Below are positions 1 through 7,742 of a stretch of DNA of 7,754 nt, piece after piece (the stretch's first letter is position 1; the number at the start of each line of letters is the position of its first letter). Location: the NCBI GenBank assembly GCA_017425745.1, contig JAFOXT010000039.1:1-7754 (forward strand), in the 5' to 3' direction. Origin of the DNA: Clostridia bacterium (GTDB taxonomy: Bacteria; Bacillota; Clostridia; Oscillospirales; Acutalibacteraceae). The translations under genes and the position numbers were made by a program. Under the pieces are notes generated by a model. That model was not told where the DNA came from. It saw nothing but the letters and a program-made list of their open reading frames with translations, and made no database searches.

Positions 1-788
1 AACAGGTCGGCACAGGCCGCTGTCCAGGTGTCGTGAGTCCAGTAGATGGGCTCAATAATGGGAATACCGTTAGAGTATACCATATGGGTAGTGTTGAAAA
101 GCGCCCAACGGTTTTTGTGAGGCTCTGCAGAATACTGGTTGAGATAATTCCACGCATTCGTCATTGTTGTGTGGGATACAAGATAGTCATACTTGCAGCT
201 TATCATCCAAACGGGAGTGTTTCTGAGTGCTCTCAGCTCAACATCTGATGGGTTGTATACAGGTGAGATAAGATATAACGCTGCAAAATAGTCGGGATAC
301 TGAGCTGCAATTCTGTAAGCTCCTCGACCGCCCATTGAAAGACCGCCTATGTAAATTCGGTCGGTGTCAATGTTGGCAGCATATTTGTTTACAAAGTGAT
401 CGATGTCTTGCTTCAGTTTTGCACTTTCACCGCTCCACGCAATGTCAATATTGGGGTCACGGGGGAGGAAAAGGAATGCACCGCCGGTGCCCTTGATTTT
501 AGCCTGGTTTTCATCAGCTGCCCAAAGAGCAATGTCATATCCGTAAAGCTGATGGCGTTCATATACGCTTGAAAACTGACCGTGAAGCCAGATTATGAGA
601 GGATACTTGGTCTTGTCGCCTTTAGATTTTACGGGGGAGTACATAACATAGTCGAAGTTTATAGCATCACCGTTAGTGAAAGTTGACTGTAAAGCAGACA
701 TTCCCGCTGAAATGCTCACTGCACCTGCAGGCAGGCAACAGGTTGCTATAATCAGTATTGATAAAAAGAGGGATAAAACTTTCTTCAT
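1..788 (-). CDS. Secreted alpha/beta-hydrolase (esterase / prolyl-oligopeptidase-like), C-terminus cut by window edge
   Basis: The reading frame is open from the ATG at 788 to the left edge, giving 262 codons without a stop. Residues 1-23 form a signal peptide: a short basic start (MKK), a hydrophobic core at about 4-19, and an A-G-A cleavage site at 21-23, so the enzyme is probably exported. The mature part is an alpha/beta-hydrolase of the PHB-depolymerase/COG4099-like group. It shows the oxyanion-hole region IIWLHG at 65-70 and the nucleophile elbow G-L-S151-M-G at 149-153. Asp201 (in CKYDY) is the likely acid and His252 (in THDTW) the likely base. An AAGGAGG ribosome binding site ends 7 nt before the ATG, and a promoter lies just upstream. 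The natural substrate cannot be read from the sequence; a carbohydrate ester or a peptide is possible. Cys17 follows I-A-T, a poor lipobox, so a lipoprotein is less likely. Accessory C-terminal domains cannot be excluded. Confidence 0.85.
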   Translation of the reverse strand, partial: MKKVLSLFLSILIIATCCLPAGAVSISAGMSALQSTFTNGDAINFDYVMYSPVKSKGDKTKYPLIIWLHGQFSSVYERHQLYGYDIALWAADENQAKIKGTGGAFLFLPRDPNIDIAWSGESAKLKQDIDHFVNKYAANIDTDRIYIGGLSMGGRGAYRIAAQYPDYFAALYLISPVYNPSDVELRALRNTPVWMISCKYDYLVSHTTMTNAWNYLNQYSAEPHKNRWALFNTTHMVYSNGIPIIEPIYWTHDTWTAACADL

Positions 789-801
789 ATAACAGCCTCC
801 T
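789..801 (-). promoter_or_regulatory. Ribosome binding site and short 5' leader of the hydrolase gene
   Basis: On the minus strand AAGAAGGAGG is followed by CTGTTAT and then ATG. This is a near-consensus Shine-Dalgarno with 7-nt spacing, and it decides the start codon at 788. Confidence 0.8.
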
Positions 802-818
802 TCTTTGAAATATATTAC

Positions 819-848
819 ATTATACTACTATTGAACCGTTACAGTCAA
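819..848 (-). promoter_or_regulatory. Sigma-A-type promoter of the hydrolase gene
   Basis: On the minus strand TTGACT (843-848) and a perfect TATAAT (819-824) are separated by 18 bp. Transcription would start near 811-813, leaving a leader of a little over 20 nt before the ATG at 788. The gene therefore has its own promoter downstream of the ilv operon terminator. I see no clear operator in the leader. Confidence 0.8.
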
Positions 849-910
849 TGTACAAATGTTTAAAAATTGTTGTAAATCGAAAAAATAATTCTCTCTTGAG
901 AGGATTGTAG

Positions 911-952
911 CAAAAAGAGTTGAAATCTGTGTGTGAAAACAGATTTCAACTC
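911..952 (-). terminator. Intrinsic terminator of the ridA-ilvBNCD-DUF815 operon
   Basis: There is a perfect 14-bp inverted repeat: GAGTTGAAATCTGT at 917-930 and its complement at 939-952, with an 8-nt loop. Read on the minus strand the stem is followed at once by five T (912-916) and then GC. It begins 5 nt after the stop codon of the ATPase gene. The stem is AT-rich (5 GC pairs of 14) but long and perfect. There is no T-run after the stem in the plus direction, so it acts for the minus strand. Confidence 0.85.
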
Positions 953-957
953 AAGCT

Positions 958-2154
958 TTATAGAATTATATTACCTGAAATGATGTTGTCAATAAACTGC
1001 CTTGCGGCTCTAGCTGAGCGTGAGCCTCGTGAAAGAACAAAGCGTTCTGCGGCAAGGTCGATTTTTTCCTCGTCATACTCTATTCTCGCAGCGTCGGCAA
1101 GATGATGCACAATGTCGAGATAGGTCTTCTTGTCGGGACGGCTGAAGGTTACCTGAATTCCGAAGCGCTCTGAAAGAGAAATAATCTCCTGCATAGTGTC
1201 GTTGCGGTGAATGTCGTCACCCTCACGGTCGCTGAAGGTTTCCTTGACAAGATGACGGCGGTTGCTTGTTGCGTAAATCACCACATTCTGACCCTTTGCA
1301 GAAACTGAGCCTTCAAGAATAGCCTTGAGTGCGCTGAAGTTGTCGTCGTCCTTAGGGAATGAAAGGTCGTCAATGAAAACGATAAACTTGAGAGGATTGT
1401 CCGTAAGCTCGTCGAGAATTTTCGGAAGCTCCCTGAGCTGTTCCTTTCTCACTTCAAGAATTCGAAGTCCCCTTGAGTAAAGCTCATTGACAATCGCTTT
1501 TATAGTGGAGGACTTACCTGTACCTGCATCACCTGTAAGGAGAATGTTTGAGGCAGGCTTTCCTGAAAGCAGAGCGTTTGTGTTGTCGAGAATAATCTTC
1601 TGCTCACGCTTGTAGTCGATAAGCTCGCTGAGGGTTGTTCTGTCGGGATTTACAACGGGAACAATTCTGCCGTCGGAAAGATAGAACATACGGTACTTTG
1701 CATACATTCCGTAGCCGAATTTGTGAATATTCTCCATTCGGTCAGCGTAAAACTCAGAAATGTTCAGCTTTTCTTCCTTGAAGGTGGGAAGGAGACCGTT
1801 ATAGCTTATAAAGTCTGTCAGCTTTTCTGAGGTGAGGTCACAGACCTTCTGCAGAATTTTCAGCTCCCTTTCAGTGCTTTCCTTTATAACTGAGGGAAGA
1901 GCTGTGTCTTTCGTTTTATATCTGATATACACATTCTCGTCGCTTGAGGTAAGCTCAGCAATATATGAGGAGAGAGAGTCGAAGCCACTTTCATAAAGGC
2001 TTTTGACAAACTCTGCGTAAAAATCAAGAGATTTTCTTTCATCAGCCTCGTTTGCAGTATCAAGAAAAGCGAGAAGATTTTTTATTACACAGTCGCTGAG
2101 AAGACCGCGGAAAACCGTAAGAGAATGGAGTTCAAAGGATAAATCTTTAAGCAT
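958..2154 (-). CDS. DUF815-family AAA+ ATPase, function unknown
   Basis: This 398-residue protein matches the DUF815 (PF05673-type) P-loop ATPases by pattern. The C-terminal half is an AAA+ module: Walker A GDAGTGKSS at 208-216, Walker B FIVFIDDLSF at 257-266, sensor 1 YATSNRRHL at 294-302, a candidate arginine finger R330 in SERFG, and a basic sensor-2 helix GSRSARAARQF at 377-387. The first ~170 residues are helical and charged, carry no motif I recognise, and may bind a partner. There is no signal peptide or membrane segment, so it is cytoplasmic. The family has no established biochemical role that I know of; remodelling of a partner protein is only an inference from AAA+ membership. The start lies 11 nt after the ilvD stop, and the weak Shine-Dalgarno AAGAAGTGAT overlaps that stop codon, which points to translational coupling with ilvD. 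The operon terminator follows directly. Confidence 0.85.
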   Translation of the reverse strand: MLKDLSFELHSLTVFRGLLSDCVIKNLLAFLDTANEADERKSLDFYAEFVKSLYESGFDSLSSYIAELTSSDENVYIRYKTKDTALPSVIKESTERELKILQKVCDLTSEKLTDFISYNGLLPTFKEEKLNISEFYADRMENIHKFGYGMYAKYRMFYLSDGRIVPVVNPDRTTLSELIDYKREQKIILDNTNALLSGKPASNILLTGDAGTGKSSTIKAIVNELYSRGLRILEVRKEQLRELPKILDELTDNPLKFIVFIDDLSFPKDDDNFSALKAILEGSVSAKGQNVVIYATSNRRHLVKETFSDREGDDIHRNDTMQEIISLSERFGIQVTFSRPDKKTYLDIVHHLADAARIEYDEEKIDLAAERFVLSRGSRSARAARQFIDNIISGNIIL

Positions 2155-2165
2155 AAAATCACTTC

Positions 2166-3821
2166 TTATTTAAGTATTGCACCTTCAGCGCCGCTTGACA
2201 CCATATTTGCGTAGCGCTTGAGGTAGCCTGAAAGCTCTTTTGTTTTGGGTACAAAGTTCTTCATTCTTTCTGCAAGAATTGCTTCGTCAACCTTGAGCTC
2301 AAGAGTGTTTTCGGGAATGTTGATTGAAATAATATCGCCGTCTTCAACAACACCGATCATACCACCGCTTGCAGCCTCAGGTGAAACGTGACCGATGCAC
2401 GCACCTCTTGTTGCACCTGAGAAACGGCCGTCTGTAATAAGTGCAACGCTGTTACCGAGACCCATACCCATAATAGCTGAGGTAGGATTGAGCATTTCTC
2501 TCATACCGGGACCGCCCTTGGGACCTTCATAGCGGATAACAACAACGTCACCGGCTTTGATTTTGCCTTCGTTGATTGCTTTCTGAGCATCTTCCTCGCA
2601 GTCGAATACTCTAGCGGGACCTTCGTGTACAAGCATTTCGGGAAGAACTGCTGAACGCTTTACAACACTGCCGTCAGGAGCAAGATTACCGCGGAGAACG
2701 GCGATACCGCCTGTTTCGCTGTAGGGATTATCAATTGTGCGGATAACCTCGGGGTTAAGGTTGGGGCAGGACGCAATGTTTTCGCCTACTGTTTTACCTG
2801 TAACTGTCATACAGTCAAGCTCAAGAAGGTTCTTCTTTGAAAGCTCGTTCATTACTGCATAGACACCGCCGGCTTCGTTAAGGTCTTCCATAAAAGTGGG
2901 ACCTGCAGGAGCAAGGTGACAGAGGTTGGGAGTTTTTGCACTGATTGAGTTTGCAATATCAAGATTAATGTCAATACCGCACTCGTGAGCAATTGCAGGA
3001 AGGTGAAGCATGCTGTTGGTTGAACAGCCGAGAGCCATATCAACTGTAAGAGCATTTTTGAAAGCCTTTTCTGTCATAATGTCAAGAGGACGGATATCCT
3101 TTTTAATCATTTCCATAACTGCCATACCGGCGTGCTTTGCAAGCTCGATTCGGCTTGAGTAAACAGCAGGGATTGTGCCGTTGCCCTTAAGACCCATACC
3201 GAGAACCTCAGTAAGACAGTTCATTGAGTTTGCAGTGTACATGCCTGAGCATGAACCGCAGGTAGGACAGGTTTTTTCTTCAAATTCAAGAAGCTTTTCG
3301 GCAGTGATTTTTCCTGCTGCATATGAGCCTACTGCTTCGAACATACTTGAAAGACTTGTTTTCTTTCCGCCTACACGGCCTGCAAGCATAGGGCCGCCTG
3401 AAACAAAAACGGTGGGAATATTGAGTCTTGCCGCAGCCATAAGAAGACCGGGAACATTCTTGTCACAGTTGGGTACCATTACAAGACCGTCGAAGCCGTG
3501 AGCGAGAACCATTGACTCAGTTGAGTCTGCAATAAGGTCGCGGGTAACAAGAGAATACTTCATACCTCTGTGACCCATAGCAATACCGTCGCAAACTGCA
3601 ATTGCAGGGAAAACGATAGGTGTACCGCCTGCCATTGCAACACCCATTTTTACAGCCTGAGTGATTTTGTCAAGGTTCATATGACCGGGTACGATTTCGT
3701 TATATGAAGAAACAATACCGATAAGTGGTCTTGCTGTTTCTTCGCTTGTAAGACCGAGTGCGTGATAAAGTGAACGGTGGGCTGCGTTGCCGGGACCGTC
3801 TACGATTGTATCTTTAATCAT
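2166..3821 (-). CDS. ilvD: Dihydroxyacid dehydratase
   Basis: IlvD removes water from 2,3-dihydroxy-isovalerate or -methylvalerate to give the 2-keto acids for valine, leucine and isoleucine. The 551 residues are full length for the shorter bacterial form. Both family signatures are visible: C119-D-K-N-V-P-G at 119-125 and [12 protein letters not shown] at 460-471. C119 and C191 (in [11 protein letters not shown]) are expected Fe-S ligands. D78, D120, K121 (the lysine that is carbamylated in the family) and probably E442 belong to the Mg site, and S468 is the likely base. The place of the third cysteine used by [2Fe-2S]-type enzymes is Gly46 (in VPGH), as in E. coli IlvD, which suggests the oxygen-labile [4Fe-4S] type. 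The start is supported by AAGGA 10 nt upstream. It lies 66 nt after ilvC and 11 nt before the ATPase gene. Confidence 0.98.
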   Translation of the reverse strand: MIKDTIVDGPGNAAHRSLYHALGLTSEETARPLIGIVSSYNEIVPGHMNLDKITQAVKMGVAMAGGTPIVFPAIAVCDGIAMGHRGMKYSLVTRDLIADSTESMVLAHGFDGLVMVPNCDKNVPGLLMAAARLNIPTVFVSGGPMLAGRVGGKKTSLSSMFEAVGSYAAGKITAEKLLEFEEKTCPTCGSCSGMYTANSMNCLTEVLGMGLKGNGTIPAVYSSRIELAKHAGMAVMEMIKKDIRPLDIMTEKAFKNALTVDMALGCSTNSMLHLPAIAHECGIDINLDIANSISAKTPNLCHLAPAGPTFMEDLNEAGGVYAVMNELSKKNLLELDCMTVTGKTVGENIASCPNLNPEVIRTIDNPYSETGGIAVLRGNLAPDGSVVKRSAVLPEMLVHEGPARVFDCEEDAQKAINEGKIKAGDVVVIRYEGPKGGPGMREMLNPTSAIMGMGLGNSVALITDGRFSGATRGACIGHVSPEAASGGMIGVVEDGDIISINIPENTLELKVDEAILAERMKNFVPKTKELSGYLKRYANMVSSGAEGAILK

Positions 3822-3849
3822 AATTGTTCATTCCTTAATATAAGTGATA

Positions 3850-3878
3850 AGAGGCGAGGCTACAGGAGCTTCGCCTCT
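3850..3878 (-). other. Intergenic RNA hairpin between ilvC and ilvD
   Basis: AGAGGCGA at 3850-3857 pairs with its complement at 3871-3878. After one imperfect position (A-C in the minus-strand RNA, G-T on the other strand) three more pairs, 3859-3861 with 3867-3869, close a 5-nt loop. The minus-strand continuation is TATCACTTATATT, with no U-run, so this is not a standard terminator. It begins 10 nt after the ilvC stop. A role as mRNA 3'-end protector, processing site or weak pause site is inferred. Confidence 0.6.
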
Positions 3879-3887
3879 ATAATGTGA

Positions 3888-4937
<1,050 letters not shown>

Positions 4938-4947
4938 TTATTTAATC

Positions 4948-4970
4948 AGAGTGAAGAGCTCCTTCACTCT
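4948..4970 (-). other. Intergenic RNA hairpin between ilvN and ilvC
   Basis: A perfect 9-bp stem, AGAGTGAAG at 4948-4956 and its complement at 4962-4970, encloses a 5-nt loop. On the minus strand it is followed by GATTAAATAAAAAATC, with no U-run, so it should not end the operon transcript. The plus-strand side does run into a T-rich stretch, but there is no plus-strand gene here to terminate. It begins 8 nt after the ilvN stop. Confidence 0.6.
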
Positions 4971-4978
4971 TTATGTTT

Positions 4979-5485
4979 TTAAAAAAGCGTAACTTTTCTG
5001 ATTGTTGAAGCACCCTTTGAAAGTGAAACAATACCTGTACGGCAGATTTCAAGGATGTTGTAATCTCTCATAAGATTGATGAAGTCGTCGATGCGTCTGC
5101 TGTCAGCTGTAAGCTGAAAAACCATAGATTCCCTTGTGTAGTCAATGGTCTTTGCGTTAAAGGCATCTGCTGCTGCGCGGATTTCATCTCTTACCTCGGG
5201 ATTGTTTTCCATTTTTATTAAAAGAAGCTCACGGCTTACTGATGTTGATGAATCAATCTCTTCAATTGAAATTACATCGGGAAGCTTATAAAGCTGATTT
5301 ACCATCTGGTCTTTTGCCAGCTTTTCACCGTCAAACACAACGGTGATTCGTGAAACCTCTTTTGATTCGGTTTCACTTACTGTAAGACTTGCAATGTTGA
5401 ACTGTCTTCTTCTGAACATACTTGTTACACGGTTAAGCACACCGAACTGGTTATTTACAAGTACTGCTACTGAAAATCTTTCCAT
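4979..5485 (-). CDS. ilvN: Acetolactate (acetohydroxyacid) synthase small, regulatory subunit
   Basis: The small subunit activates the catalytic subunit IlvB and carries valine feedback inhibition. I place the start at the ATG at 5485, giving 168 residues. This leaves 1 nt after the ilvB stop (TGA-T-ATG), with GGTGA 5 nt upstream. A TTG at 5497 would add four residues but overlaps ilvB and gives a less typical N-terminus. The ACT domain covers about 1-78. N12, G15 and N30 (in VLVNNQFGVLNRV and RRRQFNIASLTV) match the E. coli IlvH valine-site positions N11, G14 and N29, so valine sensing is probably intact. Residues ~82-158 form the C-terminal ALS small-subunit domain. The tiny gap to ilvB suggests translational coupling and matched amounts of the two subunits. 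The symbol ilvH is equally usable. Confidence 0.96.
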   Translation of the reverse strand: MERFSVAVLVNNQFGVLNRVTSMFRRRQFNIASLTVSETESKEVSRITVVFDGEKLAKDQMVNQLYKLPDVISIEEIDSSTSVSRELLLIKMENNPEVRDEIRAAADAFNAKTIDYTRESMVFQLTADSRRIDDFINLMRDYNILEICRTGIVSLSKGASTIRKVTLF

Positions 5486-5486
5486 A

Positions 5487-7154
5487 TCAGTCACCAACCT
5501 TTACAATAATGTCGTCCATTGAGCCGCCGGGAGGAAGCATAGGAAGAACAAATTCGTCTTTGTCAATTATACATTCAACGAGATAAGTACCGTCACAGCT
5601 GAAAGCTCTTTGGAGAGCCTTATCGAGCTCTTCGGGATTTGTAACTCTCTCGCCTTTTGCACCGAAGGCATCTGCAAGCTTAACAAAATCTGTTTTTCTG
5701 TCAAGCACAGTGTTTGAAAAATGCTTGTCGAAGAAAAGATTCTGCCACTGTCTTACCATGCCGAGAACGCCGTTATTAAGAAGAAGAATAACAAGAGGCA
5801 CATTCTCTTTTACTGCAGTAGCCATTTCGTTAAGGCACATACCGAAGCTGCCGTCACCTGTTACAAGAACAGCTCTTTCCTTTGTAGCCATTGAAGCACC
5901 GATAGCAGCACCCATACCGAAGCCCATTGTGCCGAGACCGCCGCTTGAAATAAATCTGCGTGGCTTTCTGAAAACGGCATTCTGCGCTGTCCACATCTGA
6001 TGCTGACCTACGTCGGTTGCAATAGGTGTGTTTTCAGTGAGATATTTGTTGAGAGTAAGAATTGCTCTTCTCGGTGTCATACCCTCACGGTTGTCGAGCG
6101 TTTCCTTTTCATCTTCTCTGAAAGCGGCAATTGTCTTATGCCACTCCTTGTGCTCAGCCTTATTTAAAAGGGGAATAAGCTTTTCGAGAGTTTTCTTTAT
6201 GTCACCGCGGAGTCCGTGCTCAACATTTACTGTTTTTGAAAGCTCGGCACCGTCAATGTCGATATGTACAATTTTTGCTTTTGTTGCAAATTTTGAACGG
6301 TCACCTGTAACTCTGTCGTTGAATCTTGCACCGAGAGCGATGATTACATCTGCGTGGTGCATAGCCATTGATGAAGCATAATGTCCGTGCATACCCTGCA
6401 TACCGAGGTATCTGGGATGGTTTGTGGAAATTGCAGAAAGTCCCATCATTGATGAGCCTATAGGTGAATCAATTTTGTCAGCAAGGAGAAGAACCTCTTC
6501 CTGAGCCTCGCTTGAAAGAAGACCGCCGCCTACATAGATGTAAGGCTTTTCTGCGGAATTGATGCACTCTGCAGCAGCTTCAATTCTTATGTCCTTTGCG
6601 CTCTGTCTTTCGTCTGCAACAACAATATCTCTTGTGGTGTATTCATATTTTGCAATCTGAATATCCTTAGGTACGTCAATAAGCACGGGACCAGGTCTGC
6701 CTGAAACAGCAAGACGGAAGGCCTCTCTTATTGTGTCTGCAAGGTCTTTGATGTCGCCTACGAAGAAGTTGTGCTTTGTAATGGGAAGGGTGATACCTGT
6801 AATATCAATTTCCTGAAAGCTGTCTGTACCAATCTGTGAGCTCATTACGTTACCTGTAATTGCCACAAGAGGAACAGAGTCGAGATAAGCTGTTGCTATA
6901 CCGGTTACAAGGTTTGTTGCTCCGGGGCCTGAGGTTGCAATTACAACGCCCGGCTTGCCTGTAGCCCTTGCGTAACCGTCGGCTGCGTGAACAGCGCCCT
7001 GCTCGTGAGCGGTAAGCACATGCTTAAGCTCGTCTTTATATTTATAAAGTGAATCGTAAACGTGAATAATCTGACCGCCGGGATAACCGAAAACGGTTTC
7101 GATTCCCTGGTCGATGAGTGATTTAACGATTATATCCGCACCGGATAATATCAT
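5487..7154 (-). CDS. ilvB: Acetolactate (acetohydroxyacid) synthase large, catalytic subunit
   Basis: IlvB is a thiamine-diphosphate and FAD enzyme that condenses two pyruvates, or pyruvate with 2-ketobutyrate, as the first shared step of branched-chain amino acid synthesis. The 555 residues hold the three usual domains. The N-terminal pyrimidine-binding domain (about 1-170) has catalytic E51 in HEQGA. The central FAD-related domain covers about 190-325. The C-terminal domain has the ThDP/Mg motif GDGSF at 433-437 ending in N460-N461. W470 in VRQWQ is the substrate-channel tryptophan. FAD association and an adjacent ilvN separate it from the catabolic, small-subunit-free AlsS type. The residue aligned with plant Pro197, a sulfonylurea-site residue, is Met104 (in TGNVMSS). 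AAAGGAG lies 7 nt before the ATG. It follows ridA by 34 nt and abuts ilvN. Confidence 0.98.
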   Translation of the reverse strand: MILSGADIIVKSLIDQGIETVFGYPGGQIIHVYDSLYKYKDELKHVLTAHEQGAVHAADGYARATGKPGVVIATSGPGATNLVTGIATAYLDSVPLVAITGNVMSSQIGTDSFQEIDITGITLPITKHNFFVGDIKDLADTIREAFRLAVSGRPGPVLIDVPKDIQIAKYEYTTRDIVVADERQSAKDIRIEAAAECINSAEKPYIYVGGGLLSSEAQEEVLLLADKIDSPIGSSMMGLSAISTNHPRYLGMQGMHGHYASSMAMHHADVIIALGARFNDRVTGDRSKFATKAKIVHIDIDGAELSKTVNVEHGLRGDIKKTLEKLIPLLNKAEHKEWHKTIAAFREDEKETLDNREGMTPRRAILTLNKYLTENTPIATDVGQHQMWTAQNAVFRKPRRFISSGGLGTMGFGMGAAIGASMATKERAVLVTGDGSFGMCLNEMATAVKENVPLVILLLNNGVLGMVRQWQNLFFDKHFSNTVLDRKTDFVKLADAFGAKGERVTNPEELDKALQRAFSCDGTYLVECIIDKDEFVLPMLPPGGSMDDIIVKVGD

Positions 7155-7188
7155 GCCGTCACTCCTTTCTGGTGTGTGAATTTAAAAC

Positions 7189-7566
7189 TCAGGCGAGTTC
7201 TGTGATTGTTTCAATTTCAACAAGAACATCCTTGGGAAGCTCTTTTACTGCAACGCATGAACGTGCAGGCTTACCTGTGAAGTATTCAGCGTAAACCTCG
7301 TTGAAAGCAGCAAAGTCGCTCATATTCTTAAGGAAGCAAGTTGTCTTGATAACCTTTTCAATTGATGTGCCTGCCTCTGTGAGTACGGCAACAATATTTT
7401 CGCATACCTGCTTTGTCTGACCCTTGATATCTTCAGCTTCAACTGCGCCTGTCTTGGGGTTGATGGGAATCTGACCTGAAGCAAAAAGAAGGTTGCCTGA
7501 AGCAATTGCCTGTGAATAAGGACCGATTGCTGCGGGTGCGTTTTCTGTAAAAATAACTTTACTCAT
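7189..7566 (-). CDS. ridA: RidA family reactive enamine/imine deaminase
   Basis: RidA (YjgF/YER057c/UK114 family) hydrolyses 2-aminoacrylate and related enamines or imines, released by PLP enzymes such as threonine and serine dehydratases, to keto acids and ammonia. This prevents damage to PLP enzymes including the branched-chain aminotransferase. The 125 residues are full length for one subunit of the trimer. Visible marks are AIGPYSQA at 13-20 with Y17, the turn FASGQIP at 28-34, the active-site R102 and C104 in PARSCVAV, and E117 in VEIETI. R102 corresponds to the catalytic Arg105 of E. coli RidA. AAAGGAG lies 9 nt before the ATG. It is the first gene of the set, 34 nt ahead of ilvB, with a promoter about 90 nt upstream. 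Its place here fits protection of isoleucine synthesis. No threonine dehydratase gene is in the window, so the enamine source lies elsewhere. Confidence 0.96.
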   Translation of the reverse strand: MSKVIFTENAPAAIGPYSQAIASGNLLFASGQIPINPKTGAVEAEDIKGQTKQVCENIVAVLTEAGTSIEKVIKTTCFLKNMSDFAAFNEVYAEYFTGKPARSCVAVKELPKDVLVEIETITELA

Positions 7567-7659
7567 AATTGTAAACTCCTTTATAGAGATTTCCTCGAAA
7601 ACCTTAGTAAAATAAGAATTTTCAAGTCAGAGGATATTAAACTCCATTATAATTTGTTA

Positions 7660-7688
7660 ATTATACACCGAAACGCAACAAAATGCAA
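7660..7688 (-). promoter_or_regulatory. Probable operon promoter upstream of ridA
   Basis: On the minus strand TTGCAT (7683-7688) and a perfect TATAAT (7660-7665) are 17 bp apart. The expected start is near 7653, giving a leader of about 87 nt. A second TATAAT at 7646-7651 has no acceptable -35 box. The leader contains no U-run after a hairpin and no T-box AGGGUGG-type sequence, so I see no attenuator. Confidence 0.65.
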
Positions 7689-7690
7689 CA
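7671..7690. repeat. Two tandem 10-bp repeats over the ridA-ilv -35 box
   Basis: On the plus strand the units AAACGCAACA (7671-7680) and AAATGCAACA (7681-7690) are adjacent and differ at one base. A degenerate third copy, AAAGCGCAAAA, follows at 7695-7705. The second unit contains the -35 hexamer and the first lies in the spacer. The 10-bp period puts them on the same face of the helix, as is usual for a bound regulator. The regulator is unknown. Confidence 0.5.
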
Positions 7691-7730
7691 CATTAAAGCG
7701 CAAAATTGAAAAAAGTTGTTGAATATTTTG

Positions 7731-7742
7731 ACATTATAATGT
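7731..7742. promoter_or_regulatory. 12-bp perfect palindrome, possible operator or divergent promoter element
   Basis: ACATTATAATGT is self-complementary, and the flanks TTT at 7727-7729 and AAA at 7744-7746 also match. A perfect plus-strand -35 hexamer TTGACA (7728-7733) overlaps its left arm, and its -10 box would fall at the window edge. It may be an operator for a divergent gene outside the window. In AT-rich DNA a chance palindrome is also possible. Confidence 0.3.

Noticed and set aside
33..248. Plus-strand 71-codon frame near the left edge
   Set aside because: It is antisense to the hydrolase gene, which shows a signal peptide and catalytic triad in the minus frame.
3175..3501. Open frames on the plus strand inside ilvD, ilvC and ilvB (also 4215-4547, 5710-6000, 6028-6381)
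   Set aside because: They lie wholly antisense to well-conserved enzymes, have no ribosome binding site of note, and encode low-complexity Ser/Pro/Cys-rich products. They are shadows of the real genes.
4948..4980. Plus-strand intrinsic terminator between ilvN and ilvC
   Set aside because: The hairpin is followed by TTATGTTTTT on the plus strand, but no plus-strand gene precedes it. The T-rich run is the tail of ilvN and its spacer.
5486..5497. TTG (5497) or GTG (5494) as the ilvN start
   Set aside because: Both overlap the ilvB end and add residues that the family N-terminus does not need. The ATG at 5485 has a GGTGA site 5 nt upstream and gives the usual M-x-R-x start.
7617..7631. CodY-box-like sequence starting AATTTTCA in the ridA leader
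   Set aside because: Only the first half matches the consensus; about 9 of 15 positions agree overall, which is expected often in AT-rich DNA.
7627..7647. A six-codon leader ORF (M-E-F-N-I-L-stop) ending in Ile and Leu codons upstream of ridA
   Set aside because: It would begin only about 6 nt after the predicted transcript start, has no ribosome binding site, and no terminator/antiterminator pair follows. It is most likely chance.
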